The notes below the pieces were generated by a model. That model worked only from the letters and a program-made list of their open reading frames with translations, was not told where the DNA came from and searched no databases. A stretch of DNA of 64,000 bases from Copromyces sp. CBS 386.78 (Eukaryota; Ascomycota; Sordariomycetes; Sordariales; Sordariaceae): positions 124,001-188,000 of the forward strand of contig MU839133.1 of the NCBI GenBank assembly GCA_030685235.1, written 5' to 3'. The translations under genes were made by a program, and so were the position numbers. This document shows, piece after piece, positions 44,993 through 54,850 of this stretch. How positions within the stretch are numbered: position 1 is the stretch's first letter; each line of letters begins with the position of its first letter.

Positions 44993-45376
44993 CAACCAAC
45001 AATAACCTACACCACCGCTCCCTCACAACCCACCTACAACTACTCATCACCCACTCCCTCCTTTTCCTCCTCATCCAACTCCAACTCCGGCAACAACAAA
45101 CCCGGCGGCGCACTGTATAACTTCCCCTCCCCACCCACGCCTTCGCTCCACTCCAAGTTGTCCATAAACGGACTTAGGCGGACGGCGGCGGGATTGGGCG
45201 GGGCCATCAAGAATGTCGCGAGCGTGGTGGAAGTTGCTGGACGGGAGGCGGTCAAGGCTGGGAGGGCGGCGGCGGCGACGGCAAATAGTGGTAAGAATGG
45301 AGGACATGGAGAAAATAGGAAGACAAGTGGATTTTTTGGTGGGGGCGGGAGTATGATGGGGAAGGGGGGTTGGTAG
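43541..45376 (+). CDS. Pro/Gln/Ser-rich, largely disordered protein
   Basis: Single exon, 611 residues, family not recognised. The N-terminal two-thirds are low complexity: Gln/Pro/Tyr-rich (PYQPYRPPTQQ) with many SPPP/PPPP and YQ repeats that could be SH3 or WW ligands. One conserved-looking island, GLIVVEAEALPCVPGSWPEE, lies near residues 187-206. A Gln tract of about 11-12 follows near residue 475. The C-terminus (about 540-590) turns Ala/Gly/Lys-rich and helical (INGLRRTAAGLGGAIKNVAS, VEVAGREAVKAGRAAA) and could bind membranes, ending in a Gly-rich tail. No signal peptide. A scaffold or actin/endocytosis-type role is conceivable but not shown. It sits directly downstream of the RIP-degraded transposon. 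Confidence 0.75.
44963..44995 (+). repeat. CAG/CAA repeat coding polyglutamine
   Basis: A run of CAG then CAA codons within the Pro/Gln-rich gene. Confidence 0.85.
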
Positions 45377-46097
45377 TGAGTTTTTTTTTTTTTTCTTTTT
45401 TTTTTTTAATTTTAATGATTAGGTATGTATGTGTGGGAAGGGAAAGGAAGGGAAGGGAAGAGGATTTGGAGCTAGGGGAATAAAGACTGGAGGTGTAAGG
45501 TACCTACAGACAGGTTGGATGAGCAGGTGTGCTTCGGTGGGATTGATGTTTGATTGGGGGGAACACGTGAAGCGAATGATGATTGATGCTATACGATGTG
45601 ATGTGATACCATACCCAAGAAAATACGCAGAAATTGGATATGTACCTCTACCTACCTACCTAGGTAGGTACCTAGAATGCATGCGCAGACCATTCATGAG
45701 GTTCTTCGCATAAGGTACCCAGAAGACGTTTGTCTATGATTCATCGATTCACACGCTCGCTCTGAAGCTTACCATAGTAGGTCAACAGCAAGCTAAGGGT
45801 CGGGCAAAACAAACACATTCAACATCGAAAGCCACAAGAGGAGCCGTAGGAGTAAGTATAAGGTATCGAACATTGTATTGACAGTCTGATAAAGTATATG
45901 TGCAGAACAGTTCACCCTCACAGGCGGCGAACAAAAAAGGTTCTTAATCTATGTACAAGAACTTGGGCAGAACAGATCCAAATGAATCAATTTTCACCCC
46001 ATTCACTTTCGCTTCAACTCTTTCACTCCTTCCTTCCTTCATCTTCTCAACCAATCAACCTTTCTTCAAAAGCGTGCCATCCAAGAAGAACACGCGC
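45377..46097. other. 3' intergenic between convergent genes, with simple repeats
   Basis: T-rich run at 45381-45408, GGAAG-type purine repeats near 45436-45460 and a TACC/GGTA palindromic microsatellite near 45650-45673. No gene. Confidence 0.55.
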
Positions 46098-47602
46098 TTA
46101 GAAAGCAGGGTTAGCGTTCTTGAGAAGCTGCTCAAAGTAAGCCTGGAACCACTGGCCAGCCTCAGGGGCAGGCTTGAGGGCATCCGACAGACCGCAGTGG
46201 AAGTCATAGCGGGTAGCCGAGGTATTGCTGGTACCATCGGACTCGCCACCGGGCTTGACCCAGACGAAGGCGTCAGCCAGCGAGGAGCCCGTGTTGGTGG
46301 TGGGGCGCACACCGAAGCCGGTGCCCATGGCGTTGCACCAGTCACCCTGCTCGATCTGGCCCGTGGGCTGGACGCCGGAACGGCCAGTGTCGACGATGAA
46401 CTGGGCGGGGAAGCCGGCGGTGTTGAGGAGAGGGGAGAAGGCCTCAATGTACTTCTTCTCGTCGTAGTTGGGGTTGGGGGTGGTGTACGAGGGAGCGGAC
46501 GAGAGCGACCAGCCGTTGTAGTTGGACACGTTGGTCACGAGACCGCGGACGGACTTGGGCTTGCCGGCGGCCTTGTAGATGTCGGCGAAGAGGGTGGCGG
46601 CGGGCTGGATGTTAGCGGGCCAGCCGAGCCAGCCGCCGTGGCCAGCGTCGAGGTACTGGGCAACGTGGGGGAGGTCGAGCTGGGTGATGGCGTAGTTGGT
46701 GCACTCCTTGTAGGCGGAGGCGGCGTTGGAGCACTTGGCAACGTTGGTGTTGGTGACAAGGTTGGCAAGCGAATCGGGCTCGATGACGAGGATGGTGCGG
46801 ATGTCAGAGTACTCGACGAGGAGCTTGCGGATGGCGTTGATGTAGGTCTTGTAGTTGGCAATGCCATTGTTGGCGATGGAGAACTCGCCGTTGGAGGCGG
46901 CAGCAGCGCAGTCACGGTCGGGGAGATCGTAGACGACAAAGTGAGCGGCGTAGGGAGGGTTGGCACCGGCCTTGTTGGCGGCGCGGATCTCCTGGAGGGT
47001 GCTCTTCATCAGAGTGTCAACGGTGACGTTGCGGTCGAGCCACTGGAAGGTGGGGACCTTGGCAACGGCAGAAGCCTTAGCGGCCCAGGTGCCAGTCATG
47101 GAAGGAATGGCATGGTTGTAGATCTCGGAGGAGTAGTAGCTGTTGGCCCAGCCCTGAACACCGACGAAGGGATTGCCAGTGAAGCTAGCAGTGGAAGAGG
47201 CACCGCCAGCGATGGTGGTGGTGGGCACCGAGGGAGCGGTGGTGGTGATGGGCTGAGCGGCGCTGCTGCTGGTGACCTTGCTGGTGGTGCTGGAGGCCTT
47301 GCTGGTGCTGGTAGGGCTGGTGGAAGAAGCCTTGGCGGTGGTGGTCGCGGCGCCGGGCAAGCACTGGAAGTAGTAGGGGTTGATCTCAGAGCAGTAGTTG
47401 CCGGAAGAGCAGCAAGTCGCGCCAGACCAGCCGATACCACCGCACTGGGTCCTATATCGTCTGTTAGTCTCGGTGTCTCAAGTCTTGAGGGGTGGTGATG
47501 ATGATCATACCAGGTAGAGCCACAGTTCTGACGGTCCTCGAGGACGGGGGCGGCGAGGGCAGAGGCCGTCAAGGCGGCAGCGAGAAGGAGCTTGGCAACC
47601 AT
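46098..47602 (-). CDS. GH6 cellobiohydrolase with N-terminal CBM1 (CBH II type)
   Basis: Secreted exo-cellulase releasing cellobiose from non-reducing chain ends. Exon 1 (47602-47511) and exon 2 (47451-46098) join over a 59-bp intron (donor GTATGA, GACTAAC branch, ATAG acceptor, phase 2), giving 481 residues. The signal peptide (MVAKLLLAAALTASALA) is followed by a pro-segment ending in RQ. CBM1 spans about 26-61 ([14 protein letters not shown], then YYFQC). A Thr/Ser linker reaches about residue 120, and GH6 fills the rest. Catalytic residues are visible: Asp211 in YDLPDRDC and Asp257 in VIEPDSLAN, spaced as in Trichoderma Cel6A (Asp175 and Asp221). The C-terminus WFQAYFEQLLKNANPAF is typical. 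The intron inside the CBM-proximal region is common in fungal CBH II genes. Likely induced by cellulose and glucose-repressed (family knowledge). Confidence 0.96.
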
Positions 47603-48414
47603 TGTGACAGCTGTTGATGATTAGGGTTTCCGTTGACTGAATGACCCAGAATGCCCGTGCTGAGGATTTTCGAATCAACAAAGGCGAAGTCGTCCCCTTT
47701 TATGATGGAGTTCTCTTGGGGAGACCTCCATCAGTCCAAGATCCATCGGTCGGGAAGACGGGAACGAGCTCCCGAGACGTTGAGAAACGAGCACATGACG
47801 CCACTGACTGAACGAGGCTTGTTCGATTCAGTTCAGCTACAGTTCGGCTGCTCCATGAACAAGGCCCGCTGCGGTGGTCGTGGCAGAAACGGGCGTCATT
47901 CCGAGAGTGGTTCTACCCCGGAGTCACAGGAAGGATCGTCCCGGATAAGCCATGGAGTGGAAGTCGGGGCCCGAGAAGCGACAAGACTGTTCAGGAACAA
48001 GTGTAACGCTGTCTACAAGAAACAGGCCAAGCTGTCCGCCAAACCCGCCGACCTGGACACCGCATTCGAGCAATTTGGTGGAACCGGGTTTTTGGTGAAG
48101 GTGGTGGTTTGGTTTCGGGGTGGAAACCGGGTCTCGTTCTCGGAGCCCACGTTCCTTGATGTCCGTTATGGGTAAGCGTCGACAAACAGGAGTTTGTTTT
48201 GATTGGCGACTGCCGGGTCTGTGGGCGGAAAAGATGCACCACCTTTCCGCCATGGTCACATTGCCCAAGGTCCTTTGACTTGGGAGCGACATGGCGTAGT
48301 GCTGCCGAGATGTCTGGTTCATGCATCCGCATCGGTTCTTTCTGGTATGCCGTCCACAGCGCTAGTTCTGTGATTTGAAATGCAAGGTGTGTGTATGTTT
48401 CTGTCTGGTGTTTC
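47603..48414. other. Promoter region of the GH6 gene
   Basis: A TATA-like CATAAAAGG on the minus strand at about 47698-47706 lies roughly 95 bp upstream of the start codon. The rest of the interval carries the GH6 upstream region and the 3' flank of the PLD-like gene. No further gene. Confidence 0.5.
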
Positions 48415-49956
48415 TTAGTTATTTCCAGAGTCAAAGACGAGAGAAAGCCGCTGGTCCAACACAAGGTCAACTCCCTCCCGTACTGATTCCGCAAAAGCTG
48501 CATCGTGGAACAAGACGCCCAGTTCTTGGCTTGTATACCAGCTTGCACGGTCCATGTTACCGGACCCTAGGACCGTGTACTCGCCATCAACAATGGTCAG
48601 CTTGAGATGAGAGTGCACTGGCTCTTCCTCTTCCGGATCCTGCATATGGGCATCGTTGACCGCACGAGCTTGGCTCCCACGCTTGCCTGCTTTGGTTGCG
48701 GAACGCGGCTGAAAGTAAGAGATTCGCAGGTGGCCAAGACCGGGGTGTCCAGATTCTAGATCGTGAGCAGCGTGTGTGCGGAGCTTCTTAAAACGGCGTA
48801 CGAGGGATCGGAGGCACCAAGATGTGGTGGTGCCAGCCGTGACAAGCTGCTCCAGAAGCATCATGTTCCGACCTGTCACAATGGTTACATGGACGCCTCG
48901 CTTTAGAGCGTCTAGCAATGCAGCAATGACAGGCTCGCAGGTGAGATTCGGGGTCTGTAGGTAGATGGACCGTCGAGCCTGCTCAAATAGCTCCAGCATT
49001 GCAACGTTCAAGGGGGTAGCTGGAGGTTTGGCAGCTTTTTGCCACGGCAAGAAGCGGAACTGTGGGTTCTGATGGTGCGAGGAAGGCAACACAAGCGTCG
49101 GAAGCGGTGCCGAAGAGGCTGCAGGGCGGACCAAGTGGTGAGCACTGCTAGGGACAAAGATAAGCTGTAGCTCAGACGTACGGCTACTGCTATGGCTGGT
49201 AGGGAGGGGTTTCCGAAAGTCGACATGTTTCTCCCATGTCAAGACATAGAATGACATGAGGCTGGAGACAGCATCGCCCGTGATTTCAACACAGCCTTCC
49301 AACCACGGCTCCCAACTGACGTTGCAACTCGGGATGAAGGCACGTTGTCTGTCGATAATGACGAACTTTGGGTGCATAACACTGAAGGGGAGGAAGAACA
49401 GACTCTTCACTTGAAGGCGGATGCCGGCCTCCTCCAGCAAGGAAGGATCGGGGAGGCCGAGCTTCTTTTGCCATTCAGCAGGCGAGTAGGTGTAGCCATC
49501 GCGAGACTGTGGATGCAGTAACTTTTGGAGTACGGATCGCGACGAGAAGCAGATTCGGACAGTCAGAGGCTCGATGTCATGCTGGTTGGGCAGATGACGG
49601 CGGTGGTTTGCAAGTTTGACAAGAGCATCGGTGATGGCGGAAAGGGTCTTTGATGGAGCCCAGAAGCAGGTGACAAGGACGATCTCGGATCTGGCCGAAA
49701 CGATGGCGGGAATCAGAAGGCTTGTGAAGATGGATGCCCCTGTGCCTAGCTGGAAGACATGTGGTGTGCTCCGAGAGACGAGGACTTGCTGATCTGCCTC
49801 ATCAGCGGCGTCGTATCTGGGAAGATCCCATTGTGTAGCACTAGGGTTTTGCTGTTGATGGTGCTGTAACTGGTTGAGAAACTTGTGGACAAAACTGGAC
49901 GAGTAGCTCATGTCTCGTTTGGGGCGATTGTGTAGCGGGATGTAGTCATGGGACAT
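48415..49956 (-). CDS. Phospholipase-D-like (HKD) domain protein
   Basis: Single exon, 513 residues. Contains two PLD-type half-domains. The C-terminal half has a full HKD motif at His450-x-Lys452-x4-Asp457 (HLKLTIVD), followed by GSGNMDRASW, the usual GS...N...S completion. The N-terminal half has a matching but weaker site, HPKFVIID (His195, Lys197, Asp202), then NVSWEPWLEG. Between the halves is a Ser/His-rich linker (about 255-310). It resembles bacterial and fungal 'PLD-like domain' proteins of the cardiolipin-synthase/transphosphatidylase type rather than large PX-PH phospholipase D. There is no clear signal peptide or membrane span, and no substrate can be inferred. ATG 49956 is the first in frame; Met16 is an alternative. 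Confidence 0.88.
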   Translation of the reverse strand: MSHDYIPLHNRPKRDMSYSSSFVHKFLNQLQHHQQQNPSATQWDLPRYDAADEADQQVLVSRSTPHVFQLGTGASIFTSLLIPAIVSARSEIVLVTCFWAPSKTLSAITDALVKLANHRRHLPNQHDIEPLTVRICFSSRSVLQKLLHPQSRDGYTYSPAEWQKKLGLPDPSLLEEAGIRLQVKSLFFLPFSVMHPKFVIIDRQRAFIPSCNVSWEPWLEGCVEITGDAVSSLMSFYVLTWEKHVDFRKPLPTSHSSSRTSELQLIFVPSSAHHLVRPAASSAPLPTLVLPSSHHQNPQFRFLPWQKAAKPPATPLNVAMLELFEQARRSIYLQTPNLTCEPVIAALLDALKRGVHVTIVTGRNMMLLEQLVTAGTTTSWCLRSLVRRFKKLRTHAAHDLESGHPGLGHLRISYFQPRSATKAGKRGSQARAVNDAHMQDPEEEEPVHSHLKLTIVDGEYTVLGSGNMDRASWYTSQELGVLFHDAAFAESVREGVDLVLDQRLSLVFDSGNN

Positions 49957-51179
49957 AGGATGTTAGGACGACGGTAAGGTTCGTGAGAAATGATGGAGAA
50001 AAATGTTGGAGGTGGAAGAAGGGTTTAGGGTTGGAAGTGGAAGTTGTGATGCAATTGGCTGAATTGGGAGACCAAGTTGGCCAGACTTGGCGCGGTGCCT
50101 GAAAATTGGATGCGGGGAACTGCTGGTCAGGGGCATTCAGGGCTTTCCTTGGCATCCCCAAATTCCAACCATGGAAGGAAACGACTCCAAAATGTTCGCC
50201 TGGAACATGTGTAATAATGGAAGCTCCTTCCCCTCCACAGCTGAGCTGCCGTCGCAGAAGTGGACAAGCGAATAAAACGCAGTGTCCTCCCGCACGCTAA
50301 TCGACTTTCTCACTCGCTCATTTTATCCTCTCTTCAACAGTTGAATGCAGGACACAATGAATGCCCAGATATCTATCATCAATGAAGGGTTTTATACAAG
50401 CTACTCAATGGCTCACTCTTTCAATCCAAGAGCTCCCGCTGCCGCTTGTCGCCATCTCCTATCGGGGTCTTTGCTTCTTCTTTGACGAGAACCGCTTCAC
50501 ATCAATGTCAACCCATCCCTCATCGCGCCATCTTGGCTGATAAAAGCCACACAAAAAGATCATCACCGACAACCTCCACCAAGCACATGTCTCGAATGTC
50601 GCCGGCAGTCATCTCAAGTCCCGAGCCTAAAGTTATCCATCAACGGCTCACCAATGCTTCGGCTTGGAATTCGGTAGCTCCCGTCTGGTTCATCAGACCT
50701 CTTCCCAAGTGACGGGCCAGTGACCTCATTAAGGTTAAGCTTCCCGCACTCCCCCAATCCCGCCAAGACAGGGCACCCCCAAGTTGTATTGACAACGCGG
50801 GGAGCTGTCTAATGACAAAAGATGGAGCTCCATGTCGCCATCAACACTACGGATGTGATAATGATGGTCCATGTCTTTCTCACTGGCCAAAAGTGCCATC
50901 ATTGCCAGTCTTTCCATATCAGAAAAGCCTTCAGTATGGCTGAGAATGGGTGAGCACATTCGCCTTGATATAAGAACCCCCTTTCAAAGAGCCAGAGTTC
51001 TACAAGATGAAGAGACTGTTTGCTTACACTTGATGTCTCGCGCTATCTAACCGTCCGTATCACCGCCAAAACCTGTACTACAGGCGAGCACCGTGTTCCA
51101 GATACCACCCCTTGTGTGATATACAGGATTCTTCTATCTCATCTTCTTTGCCCAGTGGTTCCTCCATCTCTAAACAACC
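49957..51179. other. Divergent promoter region between PLD-like and MFS genes
   Basis: 1.2 kb with no supported gene. A TATA-like GATATAAG near 50965-50972 lies about 210 bp before the MFS start. Confidence 0.5.
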
Positions 51180-52790
51180 ATGGCTGAGCCCGTGACAGAG
51201 GGGAAGCCTCAACAGTACTCCGAGTCGGTTCCGGACAAGAGACCATCTGTTGACCCAGGTTCAGTAACAGCCTCTGAAACAGTTGACCTCGAGACAGACA
51301 CGGTCAACGAAAAGTCACTGCTCCGGAAACTCGATATCCGACTCTTGCCTGCTGTCGGTATCCTCTATCTGCTCTCCTTCTTGGATCGCAGCAATGTGGC
51401 CAACGCGAGGATCCAAGGTCTCGCAGCAGACCTTGGTATGACGGGCAACCAGTATCTCACTGGTCTGACGCTGCACTTTATTGGTTATGTCATCTTCGAG
51501 GTAAGTCTTGTTCACTCCCTATCATGAGGTCCTCTCACTTACACGTCGATAGATCCCATGCAACATCGTTCTCAAGCGGACAACACCCAGGTTCTGGCTA
51601 CCCACCCTCACCATCCTATGGGGTATCGTAGCCACCTTGATGGGCATCGTCCAGAACCTCACTGGCTTCTTCATCGCCCGCTTCTTCCTTGGTGTCGCTG
51701 AGAGTGGTCTCTTCCCCGGCGTAGTCTACTACTTCTCTATGTGGTACAAGCGTCGCGAGAGACAGTTCCGTATTTCCCTCTTTTTCGGAGCCGCTGCCCT
51801 TGCCGGATCCTTCGGTGGTATCCTGGCCTATGGCATCAGCTTCATGCGCGGCACCGTCTGGGAGCACGGCTGGCGCTGGATCTTCATCCTCGAGGGTATC
51901 GCCACAGTCGTCGTAGCCGTCGGGGCTTATTGGTTCATCTACAACTACCCGGACACTGCTGAATTCCTCACGGACAAGGAGCGCAAGTTCATCCACGCCC
52001 GTCTGGCTTCAGATAGCGATGCTACCCACGACGAAAGTTTCACCTGGGACAATGTCCTCCGGGCTTTGAAGGACACCAAGTGCTGGCTCTACGGCTTGAG
52101 TTTCCACACCATGAGCTTACCTCTCTACACCTTCTCTTTATTCCTAGTAAGTCAACGGTCGAGAACATCACTTACCTATCTTATACTAACCCCTCGCAAT
52201 AGCCCTCCATCATCGCCGCCCTAGGCTACCGCGCCGCAACCGCCCAACTCCTCACCATCCCCCCTTACGCCTTCGCCTTCCTCACCACCCTCACCGTAGC
52301 CAGCGTCTCCGAGCGCCTACATAAGCGCGCCGTCTTCATCATCGGCTCGGCCATCTTGGCCATAATCGGCTACATCATGCTCCTCGCCAACAAAGACCCC
52401 ATCGCCCGACCCAGCCTTTCCTACGCCGGCACCTTCTTCGCTGCCGGCGGCATCTACCCCGCCACGGCCCTGGCCCTCTCCTGGCCGGCCATTAACGTGT
52501 CGGGACAGACCAAGAGAGCGGTGGCGAACGCGATGCAGATTAGTATCGGTAACTTGGGCGCCGTGCTGGGTACGCAGTTGTACAGAAGCGGGCATGGACC
52601 GAGGTATATCGTCGGACACAGCTTTGCGTTGGGGTATCTGGCGGGGAACGTGATTGTTTCAAGCTTGCTGTACTTGATTTTGAGTAGGGAGAATAAGAGA
52701 CGGGATGGGATTGCGCCGGAGGTGGAGGAGATTGGGCATCTGGTGGATTGGGATGGGGATGAGGATCCTAGGTGGAGGTTTCAGTATTAG
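51180..52790 (+). CDS. MFS transporter, Dal5/allantoate permease (anion:cation symporter) type
   Basis: Twelve-helix plasma-membrane transporter for a small organic anion or vitamin; substrate unknown. Three exons: 51180-51500, 51553-52146 and 52203-52790. The introns are 52 and 56 bp, both phase 0, and the product has 500 residues. The cytosolic N-terminus is about 50 residues. The first span contains the Dal5-family signature LLPAVGILYLLSFLDRSNVA, followed by an MFS A-like loop. FIARFFLGVAESGLFPGVVY and YKRRERQFRIS are typical of the family, and GWRWIFILEGIATVV is the conserved span 6 region. Exon 3 carries the second half, including GRYPATALALSW-like sequence written here as GIYPATALALSWPAIN and NLGAVLGTQLYR. 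Ends with a cytosolic acidic tail. Members carry allantoate, nicotinate, pantothenate, biotin precursors and others. Confidence 0.92.
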
Positions 52791-52805
52791 TGGGATTGTT
52801 TGTTG

Positions 52806-52841
52806 TGGCATAGCATGGCATAGCATGGCATAGCATGGCAT
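52806..52841. repeat. Decanucleotide microsatellite GGCATAGCAT
   Basis: Three to four direct copies of a 10-bp unit in the 3' flank of the MFS gene. Confidence 0.85.
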
Positions 52842-53579
52842 GGTGGTACTGTCGGGATAGACCGGATCGGGCTGGATTGATGGTGGTTGTTGATAATGGG
52901 ACTGGAGTGTTAGCGTGCAAAAATTGATGGACGGGAGCGAAGAAGGAGAGAACGAAAAGTGTGTGGTGTGCGGGTTTTAGCCGGCGCTTTGCTTGGTTTC
53001 TGGGAAATTACGTTCAGAGATACCCTTGATATATAAGTCGAGGTATGCGTTATGGATAGGAAGTTGGTTTCCGCCCGTACATCGTCAAGTCGCACTGACT
53101 GTGAGTGTGAGTCACAAGGGTTGTCGTGGTTGAGATCAGCGCAGGGATGAAGACCGAAGGAGCAATAGGACTATTCGGGGTCGTGAAGCGCGTCTCGAGC
53201 GCGTCCAAGGTCCGGAGACGCTTGGTGGACTAGAAACATGTAAGTGGAAGTATACTGCAACTCGAGCGTGGAATGCCAAAGAGGTTCGGTAAAAGGAACG
53301 GAGAGGGTGGTTGATTCAGAAGAAAGAAGACTAAAACTAAGAAACCAGAAGAAACGACCTTAAATACCCCGCACCACAGTGCACCATTGTACCTTCCAAT
53401 ACCTAGTGAAATTGGTTCGGAGACATTCGCGGTATGGTATATGCGAGGCTCTCATGGCAAGCCGGTTTTGTAATAGGTGGTTACCTAAGTGAACGGGTTG
53501 AGTTCCGAGGTTCATCATCGATGCCAATATTCTTGTGAGTATTGTAAAGAGGAAGGTGTCCGTTTGGGTTGTGAATTCC

Positions 53580-54850
53580 TTCACGATCCGCAGATATTGG
53601 GTGAAAACATGAACCTGGACTCGAGCACAATCCGAACATTCAATGTTAAAATCTCCGATATAAAGTAACCTATAGACTAGACCTTGAAAATAGTAGCAAC
53701 CTGTAAAGTTAATAAGCCGAGTCATGTTAAACCGGTTGGTTAGTTGGTTGGTTGGTTGGTATTCAAACACCCAGCAGATTAAGGTAACTGTATGTGTTTT
53801 CTCGTGAGCGGATGTGGGTCAATGTCCGGAGAAACTTGGGTGTCAAGATATCGAGCTGGACGCCATCAGAGAATCTGATATCAGAAAGAAGAATCCATCC
53901 CTGGGACAGTCAACGGGCGGATTGCCGAATTGGGCTTGTAAGTGTTGAAGCTGACTTCCAGTTCGAGATAAACCCTGTTTTGGGTTGTGATTTTGTTTGT
54001 TAAAGTCCGGCAATAGTCGGGTGCAAAAGTTGGAATTCGTAAGGGTCCGGAGATTTGGTTGTATGTAGAACTTCTATAGCATTGTTGCCAAGGGAACTTG
54101 TTAATTGGCCGATTAGACGTGAAGCGGCTCATGAAGAATGGACGGATTTGTTTCGAAACACTCGAGTGATGGGACTGAAGGCTTGTTTCTGCGTTATGAA
54201 TCTCGTCAACCTACGGAGATAGTCAGTCGGGTGCAAAAGTTGGAATTCGTAAGGGTCCGGAGATTTGGCTGTAAATCTTCCTTGGTACAGTAAAACTGGC
54301 TTAGCATGTATTAACGCGCTTAGCAAAGGAAGTAAAAGTTTGTTGAGTTTTTTTTTCAATGATGTTTCGTCAAGGTCCGTCCGGAGACGGTCGGGTGAGC
54401 AACGTCGAGTTCGAGAATCTCCGGAAATTATAGCTATAAGATTTCCATGCTATAGCAATCCAACGCGCCATGGCTGTAACGGAAGGTCGCCGACTGGAGG
54501 TCAACCAGTGAGTGAGTCATCAGCTCAATGTCGCGATCGAAGTATTGTCAATGAAGGTTGTGTTTGTTTGAGAGTTGAAAATTCTTCCAAATCTTCGGAG
54601 ATGATCGGGGGAAAGCACTTGTTACGTTCGAGAACACCGGGGCTACCGGGGGCTTTCTCCCCGGCAAGCAAGCCACCATGTCTCACGGCCTCGGCCCCGA
54701 AAGGGTCACTTTGTAGCTTGGTGTAAGTGCACTGGTGGTGGATTTCCATTTCAGAAACACCAAAAGTCTTACCTTACCCTTCGAGATACTGCGTTGTTAA
54801 AGATCAGAGGAGCACGATCGGGTTGAGACTCTTTGATCTGAGGAAACCTT
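53580..54850. repeat. Degenerate repeat array, about 200-bp period
   Basis: At least five, possibly seven, related blocks share a core of the form TCCGGAGA...GTCGGGTG...GTTCGNNA...TCCGGAGAT. Cores start near 53588, 53825, 54006, 54211, 54376, 54594 and 54790. Two adjacent blocks share a perfect 44-bp stretch (54015-54058 and 54225-54268, period 210), and similarity extends further with gaps. In one frame these two blocks encode SRVQKLEFVRVRRFGC. Stops interrupt other units. I do not recognise the repeat; it may be a decayed protein-repeat gene or a noncoding satellite. Confidence 0.6.

Noticed and set aside
45951..47498. 515-codon plus-strand open frame
   Set aside because: It is antisense to the GH6 gene; its Gly/Val/Glu-rich composition comes from the reverse of GC-rich codon usage, and the minus-strand product is an unmistakable cellulase.
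53580..54850. 5S rRNA cluster as the explanation for the repeat array
   Set aside because: Spacing of about 200 bp and dispersed short units recalled 5S genes, but no 5S internal promoter or conserved stem sequence is present.
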